Positions 43,873 to 52,387 of a DNA stretch of 64,000 nt are shown here, piece after piece (position 1 is the first letter of the stretch; every line of letters starts with the position of its first letter). The notes below the pieces were generated by a model, which was not told where the DNA came from, did not search any database, and was given only the letters and a program-made list of their open reading frames with translations. Both the position numbers and the translations under genes were made by a program. This stretch comes from Mycolicibacterium aurum (lineage in GTDB: Bacteria > Actinomycetota > Actinomycetes > Mycobacteriales > Mycobacteriaceae): assembly GCF_900637195.1 (NCBI RefSeq), contig NZ_LR134356.1:806001-870000 (forward strand). Reading direction: 5' to 3'.

Positions 43873-44631
43873 GTGACCGAAGACATGCGTGAGACTGACG
43901 TCCTGGGCGCGGTGGTGTCGTTTGTCGACCGTCTGCTCGTCGATTTCGACGTGGTCGATCTGCTGACCGAGCTCACCGAGCGTTGTGCGGACCTGCTCGA
44001 CGTGGCCGCAGCGGGCTTTCTGCTCGCCGACCCGTTCGGCAAGCTGAATCTCCTCGCGGCGACGTCCGAGCAGGCCCGCGAGCTGGAACTCTTCCAGTTA
44101 CAGGCCGACGAGGGGCCGTGTCTGGAGTGCCACGCCTCGGGTGAACCGGTCTCGGTGGCTGATCTGGGAGCGGTGTCGGCGAGATGGCCGCGATTTGTTC
44201 CGGCCGCGCTCGACGCCGGCTTCGCGTCGGTGCATGCTGTCCCGATGCGCGCGGCCGGCGAGGTACTGGGCGCTCTCGGTCTGTTCGGCACTCGTGCCGG
44301 GGAGATCACCGACAGCGACCGCCTGGTCGCCCAGACGCTGGCTCACATCGCGTGCGTGGCGATCCTGCAGGAGAAGGCGCCGACTCCGTCGACGGTGAAT
44401 CCGCGGTTGCGCTCCGCGTTGACCAATCGGGTCGTTGTGGAGCAGGCCAAGGGCTTCCTGCGAGAGGTTCTCGACGTGTCGCTGGAGGACGCGTTCACGG
44501 TGTTGCGGGCCTATTCACGCGCGAACGGCGAGCACCTGACCGATGTCGCCCGCCGCTTGATGTCCGACCGGAACTCCCGCCCGATACTGGTTGCATCGAT
44601 CACCGAATTCGCCAGGGAAACAGCAGATTAA
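43873..44631 (+). CDS. GAF-ANTAR protein 2
   Basis: Predicted 252-residue protein from GTG 43873 behind GGGAAGGGCGG. The GAF domain (about 20-165) contains ADEGPCLECHASGEPVSVADL and FASVHAVPMRAAGEVLGALG. The ANTAR domain (about 180-235) contains LTNRVVVEQAKGFLREVLDV then AFTVLRAYSRANGEHLTDVA. It follows gene 1 by 34 bp, so the two are co-transcribed, and its stop overlaps tail-to-tail with gene 3. The pair may be differently tuned sensors acting on common leader RNAs. Confidence 0.88.
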   Translation: MTEDMRETDVLGAVVSFVDRLLVDFDVVDLLTELTERCADLLDVAAAGFLLADPFGKLNLLAATSEQARELELFQLQADEGPCLECHASGEPVSVADLGAVSARWPRFVPAALDAGFASVHAVPMRAAGEVLGALGLFGTRAGEITDSDRLVAQTLAHIACVAILQEKAPTPSTVNPRLRSALTNRVVVEQAKGFLREVLDVSLEDAFTVLRAYSRANGEHLTDVARRLMSDRNSRPILVASITEFARETAD

Positions 44632-45428
44632 GAGCTGTTCCTGGCGCGTGCGCGGCGCACCGCCTCCTCGACGAGGCGTTCGGCGACAACGGCGAGCTTC
44701 ACGTTCTGGGCTTGGCTGAACTGCTTGAGCCGGTTGAAGGCCTCCTCGGCGCTGCCGCCGGAACGGCTTCGGATGATTCCGATGGCCTGGTCGATCACCG
44801 CTCGGCTTTGCAGCGCGCGCTGCAGTGCCTCGGCCCGATGCCGGGCGCCGGCCAGCAGTTGGGCGTTGTGCACCGCAACTGCCGCGGGTGCGGCGAATCG
44901 CGAGCCGAGCTCTACGGCGTGATCGCCGAAGGCGTCGCGGGCGCGGGCGTAGGTGTTGATCGCGCCGATCACCTCGCCGTCGACGATCAGCGGCAGGGAC
45001 AGCGCGGAATGTATCGCCATGCGCGCGACTCGCCCGCCGAAATGTGGCCAGCGGTCGTCGCTGCCCAGCGATCCGCTGGCCACCACCCGGCCCGTCTGCA
45101 TGCTCGTGATGCAGGGTCCTTCGCGCAGCTCCTCGTACTGCACCCTGTCGATTTCTCCGACGAAATCGGCTGTGGCGGAAACGAGTTGGACTCCGGTCTC
45201 GGATTTGTGGGGTTGTAACAACGCGATGCTGACCCCGTCGACGCCGGGGATGGCGTGTGCGGCGAACTCCGCGACGCTGCCCAGCAGATCGCCGACGGTG
45301 CGCGCCCCGGTGACCAGGCCTGCCACCCCTGCCAGCCCGGAGTGCAGGTCGAACTCGTCGGCGTCGCGTTGCGCGGCCGACAGATCCGTCGGTGTAGCCC
45401 TGCCGGGCTGTGCATCGAAGTCAGCCAT
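44628..45428 (-). CDS. GAF-ANTAR protein 3
   Basis: Predicted 266-residue protein on the opposite strand. An N-terminal tail precedes a GAF domain (about 40-190) with LREGPCITSMQTGRVVASGSL and GEVIGAINTYARARDAFGDH. The ANTAR domain (about 205-260) contains LQSRAVIDQAIGIIRSRSGG and AFNRLKQFSQAQNVKLAVVA, with a basic tail. It converges on gene 2 with a 4-bp overlap of the stops. It is the most divergent of the three. Confidence 0.88.
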   Translation of the reverse strand: MADFDAQPGRATPTDLSAAQRDADEFDLHSGLAGVAGLVTGARTVGDLLGSVAEFAAHAIPGVDGVSIALLQPHKSETGVQLVSATADFVGEIDRVQYEELREGPCITSMQTGRVVASGSLGSDDRWPHFGGRVARMAIHSALSLPLIVDGEVIGAINTYARARDAFGDHAVELGSRFAAPAAVAVHNAQLLAGARHRAEALQRALQSRAVIDQAIGIIRSRSGGSAEEAFNRLKQFSQAQNVKLAVVAERLVEEAVRRARARNSS

Positions 45429-45452
45429 CAGTGATAGGAGAATACGCTCCAG

Positions 45453-47087
45453 TCAGCTCACCAGGGAGAGTGCGTGGGCGCGCCGCAGCTTGCCCGACGG
45501 TGTCTTCGGGATGGTGCCCGGTTCCAGCACCACCACGTTGCGCGGTCGGACGTCGACCTCGGCGAACACCTCGTGCGCGACCTGCCGCTCGACCCGGCGC
45601 ACCTCGTCGTCGTCACCAAAGTCCTTGCACTCCACGGCAACTGCGAAGGTCTCCCGCGACCGGCCGGCATCCAGTCGCACTGCGACGGCGCACCCGGGCC
45701 GGACTCCGCGGACGCGGCCCGCGGCGCGCTCGATGTCGGTGGGGTAGATGTTGCGGCCCGCCATGATGATGACGTCCTTGAGTCGCCCGCACACGACGAC
45801 GTCGCCGACGTCGGTCAGGTAACCGATGTCGCCGGTGTCGTACCAGCCCCGGTCGTTCTGCGCGGCAATGAATCCCGCGACCGTGGTGTAACCCCTGGTC
45901 ACAGGCTCGCCGCGGACCTCGATGACGCCGACGCCGCGGGCGGGCAGCTCGCCGCCGTCCTCGTCGACGACGCGCAGTTCCAGGCCGCGCAGGGGTCGGC
46001 CCAGCGTGACGAGTCGACGGGTGTTGCCCTTGGTCGCGGGTACCGCGCGGTGCAGCACGGCCAGCAGGTCGGCGTCCACCTCGTCGACCACCATGCCGCC
46101 GCCACACTCGGAGAACGACACGGCCACGGTGGTCTCGGCCATGCCGTAGGCGGGGATGACGGCCTCGGGTTTGAGGCCGAACGGTGCACCGGCGTCGCAG
46201 AGGTCCTCGACGTCGAGCGGGTCCACCTGTTCGGCACCCGAGAGCGCCCACCGCAGCGACGACAGGTCGAACTGACCGGCGGTGGCCTGCCGGCGCAGTC
46301 TCCGGGCCAGCAGGTTATAGGCGAAGTTGGGCGCCGCGGTCATGGTGCCCTTGTACTTGTCGATCAGCCTGGGCCACAACAGGATATCGCTGAGGAAATC
46401 CATCGGGGTGACCTTGACCAGCTCGGCGCCGAAGTACATCGGCACGGTCAGATAGCCCGTCATGCCCATGTCGTGGAAGCAGGGTAGCCAGCTGACGATC
46501 ACGTCGTTGTCGATGTCGAAGTCGCAGCCGACGGTCATCGCATCGGCATTGGCGACGATGTTGGCGTGGCTGATCTGCACAGCCTTGGGCGATCCGGTGG
46601 ACCCGGACGTCAGCTGCATCAGCGCGATGTCGTCGTCGCAGGTCTCGACGGGGTCGATCGGGGAACACGCCAGCAGGTCCTGGATCGTCAACACGGTCAT
46701 GCCGAGACCGGCGAGCACCGGTGCGGCAGCCATGAACGGATCGGAGATGACGACGGCCTTCGCGTCGATCATCGTGATGACGGCGGTGGTCTCTTCGGCC
46801 CAGCGCACCAGGTCGGTGCGGGGGGTGGGCTGGTGCACCATGGTGACGCTGGCTCCGCGCATCCACGCACCCTGGGCGGCGGGAGCGATCTCGACGGGGG
46901 CGCCTGCCAGCATCGCGACAGCATCGCCGGGCCCGACGCCCGCTGCGGCCAGTCCGCCGGCCACCCGGCGGGCCCGCTGGTGGACTTCTTCCCACGACTG
47001 CCGGATGGGCGCGGTGGGCTCGCCGGTGTTGAAGCCCTTGACGCTTCTGTGGGCGTTCTCGTACATGGTCTCGGTGAAACGGCTCAT
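45453..47087 (-). CDS. Fatty-acyl-AMP/CoA ligase (FadD-type)
   Basis: Predicted 544-residue adenylate-forming enzyme. The P-loop is [19 protein letters not shown] at about 162-180, the A5 motif is [14 protein letters not shown]7 is [20 protein letters not shown] and the A10 lysine is in [15 protein letters not shown] near the C-terminus. [20 protein letters not shown] resembles fatty-acyl-AMP ligases, which hand acyl-AMP to polyketide synthases or carriers. No synthase is nearby, and I do not see the FAAL-specific insertion clearly, so CoA ligase remains possible. Gene stands alone. Confidence 0.85.
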   Translation of the reverse strand: MSRFTETMYENAHRSVKGFNTGEPTAPIRQSWEEVHQRARRVAGGLAAAGVGPGDAVAMLAGAPVEIAPAAQGAWMRGASVTMVHQPTPRTDLVRWAEETTAVITMIDAKAVVISDPFMAAAPVLAGLGMTVLTIQDLLACSPIDPVETCDDDIALMQLTSGSTGSPKAVQISHANIVANADAMTVGCDFDIDNDVIVSWLPCFHDMGMTGYLTVPMYFGAELVKVTPMDFLSDILLWPRLIDKYKGTMTAAPNFAYNLLARRLRRQATAGQFDLSSLRWALSGAEQVDPLDVEDLCDAGAPFGLKPEAVIPAYGMAETTVAVSFSECGGGMVVDEVDADLLAVLHRAVPATKGNTRRLVTLGRPLRGLELRVVDEDGGELPARGVGVIEVRGEPVTRGYTTVAGFIAAQNDRGWYDTGDIGYLTDVGDVVVCGRLKDVIIMAGRNIYPTDIERAAGRVRGVRPGCAVAVRLDAGRSRETFAVAVECKDFGDDDEVRRVERQVAHEVFAEVDVRPRNVVVLEPGTIPKTPSGKLRRAHALSLVS

Positions 47088-47528
47088 AGACAGCCCCTAA
47101 AGCATTGGCGCGCAAACGCCGGTGATCTGAGAAAACGGCCCGGCGCATGGTGGCGGGGCCGATCGGGCGAGGTGAGAGCCGCTGGAATTCGACTGCCTAC
47201 GCAGTGAAACGTGGACTCCTTGGGTCCACCCCAGTTGGTCCTCGGCCCGGTCGGAGCGAGGGGCGCAGCATGTGAGACGTGTTGACTGTACGGGTCTACG
47301 TGTCAGCAACCGTCCAAGCACACCGTTGCAGGCGTGCAATCGTGACCCTCTCGACACCTTGCTCCTGCGGGTGCGATCACCGGAAAGGGCGGCTGACGTC
47401 GGTGTTCTCAGCAGGGACTGTGCGTCGCCGCCGTGACGTGGCCGTGGGCTGGAGAGTCAACCTCGGTAAACGGTAGCGCGTCCCGGCGATTTTGCGTTGG
47501 ATTGCACAATCGCATTTCCCTCGCACAT
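47088..47528. other. Non-coding gap without supported gene
   Basis: This stretch between the FadD-type gene and the palindromic element has short hairpins, ACTGC-CTAC-GCAGT near 47193 and GTGGAC-N7-GTCCAC at 47211-47229, but no run of Ts after them. A short open frame (about 47279-47476) has no start signal and poor codon pattern. Promoters for the genes on both sides presumably lie here. Confidence 0.35.
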
Positions 47529-47595
47529 CCCGTTGAGACTGCGTTCATGGCGGGGCGCACGTGCAGTTCGTCGCCCTCACGGCAGTCTCAACGGG
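47529..47595. repeat. Palindromic element with 14-bp perfect terminal inverted repeats, upstream copy
   Basis: CCCGTTGAGACTGC at 47529-47542 is the exact reverse complement of GCAGTCTCAACGGG at 47582-47595, with a 39-bp centre that is itself partly self-complementary. Positions 47534-47596 align without gaps to 48490-48552 (about 45 of 63 identical by eye). It sits 49 bp before the start of the AbiEi/DUF559-like gene. The GAGACTG/CAGTCTC ends are shared with the repeat at 21925. Confidence 0.8.
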
Positions 47596-47643
47596 GCCTG
47601 TGGATGGATTGGGCGGCCGGCGGCCGGAAAATGCGAACCTTCG

Positions 47644-48552
47644 GTGGTGGAGGGGGTTTTCCTGGGAAGTGCAGCGGTGGCCTGTGGCGTGCTGACCCGG
47701 CATGAGTTGAGGACGTTCCATCGGAAGGTGTTGCCGGACGTCTATGTCGCCAACGGTAGGCAGCTGACGTTGCGGGACAGGGCGACGGCAGCGTGGCTCT
47801 GGTCCGGCCGCAACGGTGTCGTCTCAGGTGTGGCGGCCTCGGCGTTGCACGGCGCCAGGTGGGTCGACGACGACGTCGTGGTCGAGCTGAACTGGCCGAA
47901 CCACAGGTCACCTGTCGGGGTCCGCACTCGCAACGACACGCTGCACGGGGACGAAGTCATGGTGGTGCGCGGACTTCCGGTGACCACGCCCGAGCGCACC
48001 GCGTTCGACCTGGCGCGTCGGGGTGCGATCGGTGACGCCGTGGCCAGACTCGACGCTCTGGTCAGGGCCACGCAGGTCAAGGCCGATGACGTCCTGGAGT
48101 TGGCGCGACGGCATCCGCACGTTCGAGGCCTGCGCCGCGTGAGCCATGTGCTCGACCTGGTGGACGCCGGTGCGCAGTCACCGCGCGAAACCTGGCTCAG
48201 GATGATGCTGGTCGCCGACGGCTACCCCAGACCACAGACGCAGATCCCGGTCTACGGCGCCGACGGGTATCCGCGCTACTACCTCGACATGGGCTGGGAG
48301 CACATTTCGGTGGCCGTCGAATACGACGGTGAGCACCATCGCGAGAATTCAGTGCAGTACCGCGGCGACATCCTTCGTATGGAGTACATCGCGTCGGCCG
48401 GTTGGCTGGTGGTCCGCGTGGTGAAGGGGCAGGACAGAAGGCAGATCCTCACGCGGGTGGAGAGGGCGGTCGCGGCCCGTGGCGGGTTTCGAGACTGCGT
48501 TCCCGGCGAGCCGTACTCGCACGTCGTCGCCGCCAGCGCAGCCTCAGCGTGA
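47644..48552 (+). CDS. AbiEi-like plus DUF559 (Vsr-like nuclease fold) protein, intact copy
   Basis: Predicted 302-residue protein. The GTG at 47644 (or 47647) is chosen by alignment to the broken paralogue at 21027. Residues about 1-175 resemble AbiEi-type antitoxin/winged-helix proteins: GVLTRHELRTFHRKVLPDVY, TLRDRATAAWLWSG, VVSGVAASALHG, and LPVTTPERTAFDLARRG. Residues about 178-280 form a DUF559/very-short-patch-repair-like domain: SPRETWLRMML, LDMGWEHISVAVEYDGEHH and AGWLVVRVVKGQDRR, with acidic residues placed as in restriction-like nucleases. The last 20 residues are encoded by the downstream repeat. No AbiEii toxin gene is adjacent. A DNA-nicking or genome-parasite role is inference. 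Confidence 0.75.
   Translation: MVEGVFLGSAAVACGVLTRHELRTFHRKVLPDVYVANGRQLTLRDRATAAWLWSGRNGVVSGVAASALHGARWVDDDVVVELNWPNHRSPVGVRTRNDTLHGDEVMVVRGLPVTTPERTAFDLARRGAIGDAVARLDALVRATQVKADDVLELARRHPHVRGLRRVSHVLDLVDAGAQSPRETWLRMMLVADGYPRPQTQIPVYGADGYPRYYLDMGWEHISVAVEYDGEHHRENSVQYRGDILRMEYIASAGWLVVRVVKGQDRRQILTRVERAVAARGGFRDCVPGEPYSHVVAASAASA
48490..48552. repeat. Palindromic element, downstream copy encoding the C-terminus of the DUF559-like gene
   Basis: This copy is 956 bp downstream of its partner and aligns gap-free: CGAGACTGCGTTC matches, then GGCG, GTCGTCGCC and the end GCAG-CTCA-CG. It supplies the final 20 codons and the TGA of the gene. Its terminal inverted repeats have decayed (GAGACTGCG against CGCAGCCTC). 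Confidence 0.75.
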
Positions 48553-48561
48553 TCTGGTGCG

Positions 48562-48692
48562 CGGTGTAGACTGGGGTCAGCTGGTACTCCCAGCAGTCCG
48601 GTTGAGATCAGTTTCTGCGCATTCTGCGCTGATCCCCCCGAGTCTTCACCCACGCCGGTCACGCCGGTGGCAATAGCCCAGTCGGGATAATC
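48562..48692 (+). promoter_or_regulatory. Leader of second GT4 operon with nested hairpin
   Basis: The leader contains GGTGTAGACT at 48563-48572 (possible -10), a GCTGG-TACTC-CCAGC hairpin, and a longer nested hairpin GATCAG...CTGATC enclosing GCGC-ATTCT-GCGC. Blocks are shared with the leader at 38829. The gene begins with TTG. Conserved, foldable leaders near three ANTAR genes suggest control at the RNA level, which is inference. Confidence 0.45.
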
Positions 48693-49871
48693 TTGAATGC
48701 TCCATCGTTAGTCAACCATCTTGCCGCTCCCTTTGGGATGCAAAGCTTTTCGTACGTGCCGAGCATCGGCATCCTCAGTACCTACGCGCCGACGGTCTGC
48801 GGCCTGGCGACGTTCAGCGCCGCCCTCGCAGGCGGTCTGTCGCAGCGTGGCGTCGACGTCAACGTCGTGCGCATCGCCGACGGCGCCTCCTCGGCCGATG
48901 GCGACGTCGTCGGCGAGCTCGTCAACGGCTCGGCGTCCTCCGTCGCGGCTACGGCCGAACTGCTCAACAAGAGCGATGTCGCGGTCATCCAGCACGAGTA
49001 CGGCATCTACGGTGGCGCCGACGGCGACGAGGTCGTCGAGATCATGAAGAAGCTGACTGTGCCATCCATCGTGATCGCCCATACTGTGCTGAAAAATCCG
49101 ACGCCACACCAGCGTTCGGTGCTCAACGCGGTGCTCGAACTCGCCGACCAGGTGGTCGTGATGTCGGAGTCGGCCCGGGCATGCCTGTGCGCCGGATTCA
49201 CCGTGGACCGCCACAAGATCGCCACCATCCCGCACGGTGCGGCGCTGCCCACCGCCGTCGCCCTCAAGCGGGGCGGCCGGCCGATCATCCTCACCTGGGG
49301 CCTGCTGGGTCCCGGCAAGGGCGTCGAGCGGGTCATCGACGCAATGCCCGCGCTGAAGGATCTCGCGCAGCGGCCGCGCTATCTGGTCGCCGGCCGGACC
49401 CATCCCAAGGTGCTCGCCGCCCAGGGTGAGACGTACCGCGAGGGTCTGATCGCCCAGGCGGAGCGCCTCGGGGTCGCCGACGCGGTGTCTTTCGACTCCG
49501 CCTACCGCACCCCGGCCCAGCTGACCGAGCTCATGCAGTCCGCCTCGGTCGTGGTGCTGCCCTATGACTCGAAGGACCAGGTCACCTCCGGTGTGCTGGT
49601 CGACTCCGTCGCCAGCGGGCGGCCCATCGTGGCCACCGCGTTCCCGCACGCCGTCGAACTGCTCGGCAGCGGCGCCGGAACCGTGGTCGGCCATGACGAC
49701 CCCGCCGCGCTCACCGCGGCTCTGCGGCGAACACTGACCGACCCGCGTGCCGCAGGCACCATGGCCTCGGAAGCGCGTGGCCTCGCCCCGGCGATGGCGT
49801 GGCCCGTCGTCGCCAACGCATACGTCGGTCTGGCTCAGCGACTCGTCGCCGCGCGTCTGGCCGTCGCATGA
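48693..49871 (+). CDS. Family 4-type glycosyltransferase, copy 2
   Basis: Predicted 392-residue paralogue of the enzyme at 38953, with a TTG start (LNAPSLVNHLAAPF read with initiator Met). Shared motifs are ILSTYAPTVCGLATFSAAL, VRIADGASSADGDVVGELVN, LTWGLLGPGKGVERVIDAM and LPYDSKDQVTSGVLVDSVASG. The ATG of the next gene overlaps its stop by 4 bp, so it heads an operon with a barrel protein, a GH130 enzyme and a hibernation factor. The operon context suggests making or turning over a mannose- or glucose-containing oligosaccharide. Confidence 0.86.
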   Translation: MNAPSLVNHLAAPFGMQSFSYVPSIGILSTYAPTVCGLATFSAALAGGLSQRGVDVNVVRIADGASSADGDVVGELVNGSASSVAATAELLNKSDVAVIQHEYGIYGGADGDEVVEIMKKLTVPSIVIAHTVLKNPTPHQRSVLNAVLELADQVVVMSESARACLCAGFTVDRHKIATIPHGAALPTAVALKRGGRPIILTWGLLGPGKGVERVIDAMPALKDLAQRPRYLVAGRTHPKVLAAQGETYREGLIAQAERLGVADAVSFDSAYRTPAQLTELMQSASVVVLPYDSKDQVTSGVLVDSVASGRPIVATAFPHAVELLGSGAGTVVGHDDPAALTAALRRTLTDPRAAGTMASEARGLAPAMAWPVVANAYVGLAQRLVAARLAVA

Positions 49872-50890
49872 CCACCGTTGCGGCGCAACCCATTTTCGCG
49901 CATCTGTTGCGCATGACCGATCACCGTGCCACGTTCGAGCACGCAGACCTGACCGAACCTCGTCGCGAGCACGGCTACTGCACCGACGACATGGCCAGGG
50001 TGCTCGTGGTGACCACGCGAGAGCCGGAGTCGCCGGGCGAGCTGAACGGTCTGGCCGGCAAGGCTCTGACGTTCCTCAACGACGCCCAGTCCTACGACGG
50101 CACCTGTCGTAACCGGTTGAATGCCGGCGGGCACTGGACCGACACCCCGAACACCGACGACCACTGGGGCCGGATGGTGTGGGGTCTGGGCACCGCCGCC
50201 GCCCACAGCGACGTCAGCATGGTGCGCCGGCTGGCGACCATTCAGTTCGAGCGGGCCGCGAAGGCCAGGTCGGTTCACCCCCGGGCGAGTGCCTTCGCCG
50301 CGATCGGCGCCGCCGAGCTGCTCAGCGTCACCCCCGGTCACCCCGAGGCTCGCAGACTTCTGACCGACTACGCAGCGTCTCTCGCAGCGCCAACGGACAA
50401 TCCCGAATGGCCCTGGCCCGAACCACGCCTCACGTACGCCAACGCCGTGCTGGCCGAGGCGATGATCGCCACCGGTGTGGCACTGGATCAGGCGGCACTG
50501 CGCCAGCGTGGCCTCGACCTGCTGGAATGGCTGCTGCAGATCGAAACGACTGACGGTCATCTCTCGCCCACCCCCGTCGACGGCCGCGGACCGGGCGACG
50601 CGCACCCCGCGTTCGACCAGCAGCCGATCGAGGTGGCCAGCCTGGCCGATGCATGTGCGCGCGCCGCATCGGTCGACCCGCGGGCGTTGTGGCCCGAAGC
50701 CATCCTGGCTGCCGCGGCGTGGTTCGACGGTGCCAACGATCTCGGGCTCCCCATGTGGGACGCCCAGACCGGCGGCGGCTTCGACGGACTGCACGCCGAC
50801 CGGGTGAACCTCAACCAGGGTGCCGAGTCCACCCTCGCCGTGATATCGACTCTGCAGCAGGCGCGCCGGTTTTCGCCTGTCCCACAATGA
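49868..50890 (+). CDS. Alpha/alpha-barrel-like protein of glycan operon, function unknown
   Basis: Predicted 340-residue protein beginning MTTVAAQPIFAHLLRMTDH. Features include HGYCTDDMARVLVV, GTCRNRLNAGGHWTDTPNTD, DHWGRMVWGLGTAAA and a repeated helical pattern (ALRQRGLDLLEWLLQIET; PIEVASLADACARA). The spacing of acidic residues and helical repeats resembles six-hairpin glycosidase or glycan-binding barrels, but I do not recognise a catalytic signature. It is coupled to genes on both sides by 4-bp overlaps. A role in the same glycan pathway as the GT4 and GH130 proteins is likely. Confidence 0.65.
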   Translation: MTTVAAQPIFAHLLRMTDHRATFEHADLTEPRREHGYCTDDMARVLVVTTREPESPGELNGLAGKALTFLNDAQSYDGTCRNRLNAGGHWTDTPNTDDHWGRMVWGLGTAAAHSDVSMVRRLATIQFERAAKARSVHPRASAFAAIGAAELLSVTPGHPEARRLLTDYAASLAAPTDNPEWPWPEPRLTYANAVLAEAMIATGVALDQAALRQRGLDLLEWLLQIETTDGHLSPTPVDGRGPGDAHPAFDQQPIEVASLADACARAASVDPRALWPEAILAAAAWFDGANDLGLPMWDAQTGGGFDGLHADRVNLNQGAESTLAVISTLQQARRFSPVPQ

Positions 50891-52380
50891 CATCGATGCG
50901 AGCAGCGCTCGCCACCCGCAGTCCGCAGCGAGTCTCCGCGGATCCGCGCCGCGTGGTCACCCATCTTTTCGTGCCGGGCGCGGAGGGCTTCGAACTGCAA
51001 GAGTCGCGCGCCGGCGTGGTGCTGTCCCGGATCCTGGCGCTCAGCGACGATGACGTGCGAGAGACCCTGCACGACATCCTCACCCGGTTCGGCGACCGTC
51101 ACCGCGATCTGACGGCCACGTTCCGCCGGCACGCCAGCGAGCTTGCCGACCGTCTCGATCCGAGCCGTGACTTCACCGAGTCGCGAATGTTGCTGCTGGG
51201 TGCCACGTTCACCAACGAATACGCCATCGAGGGTGCGGCGCTGTGCAATCCGAGTGTGGTGGCACACCCCGACCAGGCTGGTGTTGCCGAGGGCGGCCTG
51301 CGGTTCGTGATGAGCGTGCGGGGGATCGGGGAAGGACACCGGTCCACCATCGGCTTCCGCACCGGCGTCGTCGATGCCGAGGGTGGAGCGACGATCGACG
51401 AACCGGCGCCGTTCGCGTCGACCGGACGGATCGAGTCGACGCTGCTGGACGCCGCCGTCTTCCGCGCCGAACTCAGTCGGCAGGACCACGCCGGGGAAGC
51501 CGCCGACTACGTCTTCGACGCCCTCGGTGATCTCTTCACCCGATCCGACCTCGACGAACGCCTCGACAGCCTGCGCGCCCATCTGCGCACCCGCGGGCAT
51601 GCCGAAGACACCATCGCCATCATCCGCGAGATCGCTGCCCGCTGCTACGCCATCGAATTCCGCCCGGAGGTCACGCTTTCCGAACGCGTGCTGTGGCCGG
51701 CGATGGAAGCCGAGCAGGCCGGCATGGAAGATGCGCGCTTCGTCCGCTTCGTCGACGACGACGGGTCGATCACCTACCTCGCCACCTACACGGCCTACAG
51801 CGGTTCGCACATCAGCCAGCAGCTGCTCACGACCACGGATTTCCAGACGTTCAGCTCCACCCCGCTGGTCGGGCCTGCGGCAGCCAACAAAGGCCTCGCG
51901 CTGTTCCCGCGCCGGATCAACGGCCGGTACGCCGCCATGTCGCGATCAGATCGCGAAACCAACACCGTGGCGTTCGCCGACCACCTCTCGGTCTGGACGA
52001 CGGCCTCGCCGTGCCAGCAGCCGATCGAGGCGTGGGAGACGCTGCAGCTCGGAAATTGCGGCCCGCCAATCGAAACCGAAGAGGGCTGGCTGGTGCTGAC
52101 CCACGGGGTCGGGCCGATGCGCACCTACAGCATCGGGGCGATTCTGCTCGATCTCGATGACCCGACCCGGATGATCGCTCGACTGCGGCGGCCGTTGCTG
52201 ACCCCGGCGCACGACGAGCAGGACGGCTACGTCCCCAACGTCGTCTACTCCTGTGGGGCGCTGGTCCACGCGGACACCCTCGTGATTCCCTACGGAATCT
52301 GCGACAGCGCCATCGGTGTCGCCACGGTGCCGCTGCACGACCTGTTGGCCGAACTCCTCGACCAGCCCGAGCCGAGGTGA
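50887..52380 (+). CDS. GH130-family beta-mannoside phosphorylase-like protein
   Basis: Predicted 497-residue protein from the ATG at 50887, which overlaps the previous stop by 4 bp. An N-terminal helical region of about 200 residues precedes a five-bladed propeller with GH130 features: MEDARFVRFVDDDGSITYLATYTAYSG, NKGLALFPRRINGRYAAMSR, ETEEGWLVLTHGVGPMRTY and PNVVYSCGALVHADTLVIPYG. Family members cleave beta-mannosidic bonds with phosphate to give mannose 1-phosphate, or hydrolyse them. The long N-terminal part is larger than in the classical enzymes. Cytoplasmic; the oligosaccharide is unknown. Confidence 0.8.
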   Translation: MTSMRAALATRSPQRVSADPRRVVTHLFVPGAEGFELQESRAGVVLSRILALSDDDVRETLHDILTRFGDRHRDLTATFRRHASELADRLDPSRDFTESRMLLLGATFTNEYAIEGAALCNPSVVAHPDQAGVAEGGLRFVMSVRGIGEGHRSTIGFRTGVVDAEGGATIDEPAPFASTGRIESTLLDAAVFRAELSRQDHAGEAADYVFDALGDLFTRSDLDERLDSLRAHLRTRGHAEDTIAIIREIAARCYAIEFRPEVTLSERVLWPAMEAEQAGMEDARFVRFVDDDGSITYLATYTAYSGSHISQQLLTTTDFQTFSSTPLVGPAAANKGLALFPRRINGRYAAMSRSDRETNTVAFADHLSVWTTASPCQQPIEAWETLQLGNCGPPIETEEGWLVLTHGVGPMRTYSIGAILLDLDDPTRMIARLRRPLLTPAHDEQDGYVPNVVYSCGALVHADTLVIPYGICDSAIGVATVPLHDLLAELLDQPEPR

Positions 52381-52387
52381 GGTCACG

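Noticed and set aside
45453..47087. Assignment of the FadD-type gene to a polyketide or siderophore cluster
   Set aside because: It has acyl-AMP-ligase features, but no synthase, carrier or thioesterase gene lies nearby.
47279..47476. 65-residue frame with CSCGC motif
   Set aside because: The Cys cluster looked like a small metal-binding protein, but there is no ribosome-binding site, the codon pattern is poor and it lies in a gap with hairpins.
47644..48692. A type IV toxin-antitoxin pair (AbiEi with AbiEii)
   Set aside because: The N-terminal part is AbiEi-like, but no nucleotidyltransferase-type AbiEii gene follows; the next gene is a glycosyltransferase, and the C-terminal part is a DUF559 domain instead.
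48562..48692. Calling the leader a confirmed ANTAR target
   Set aside because: I see hairpins but not the paired hexaloops with the expected A and G positions; left as a hypothesis.
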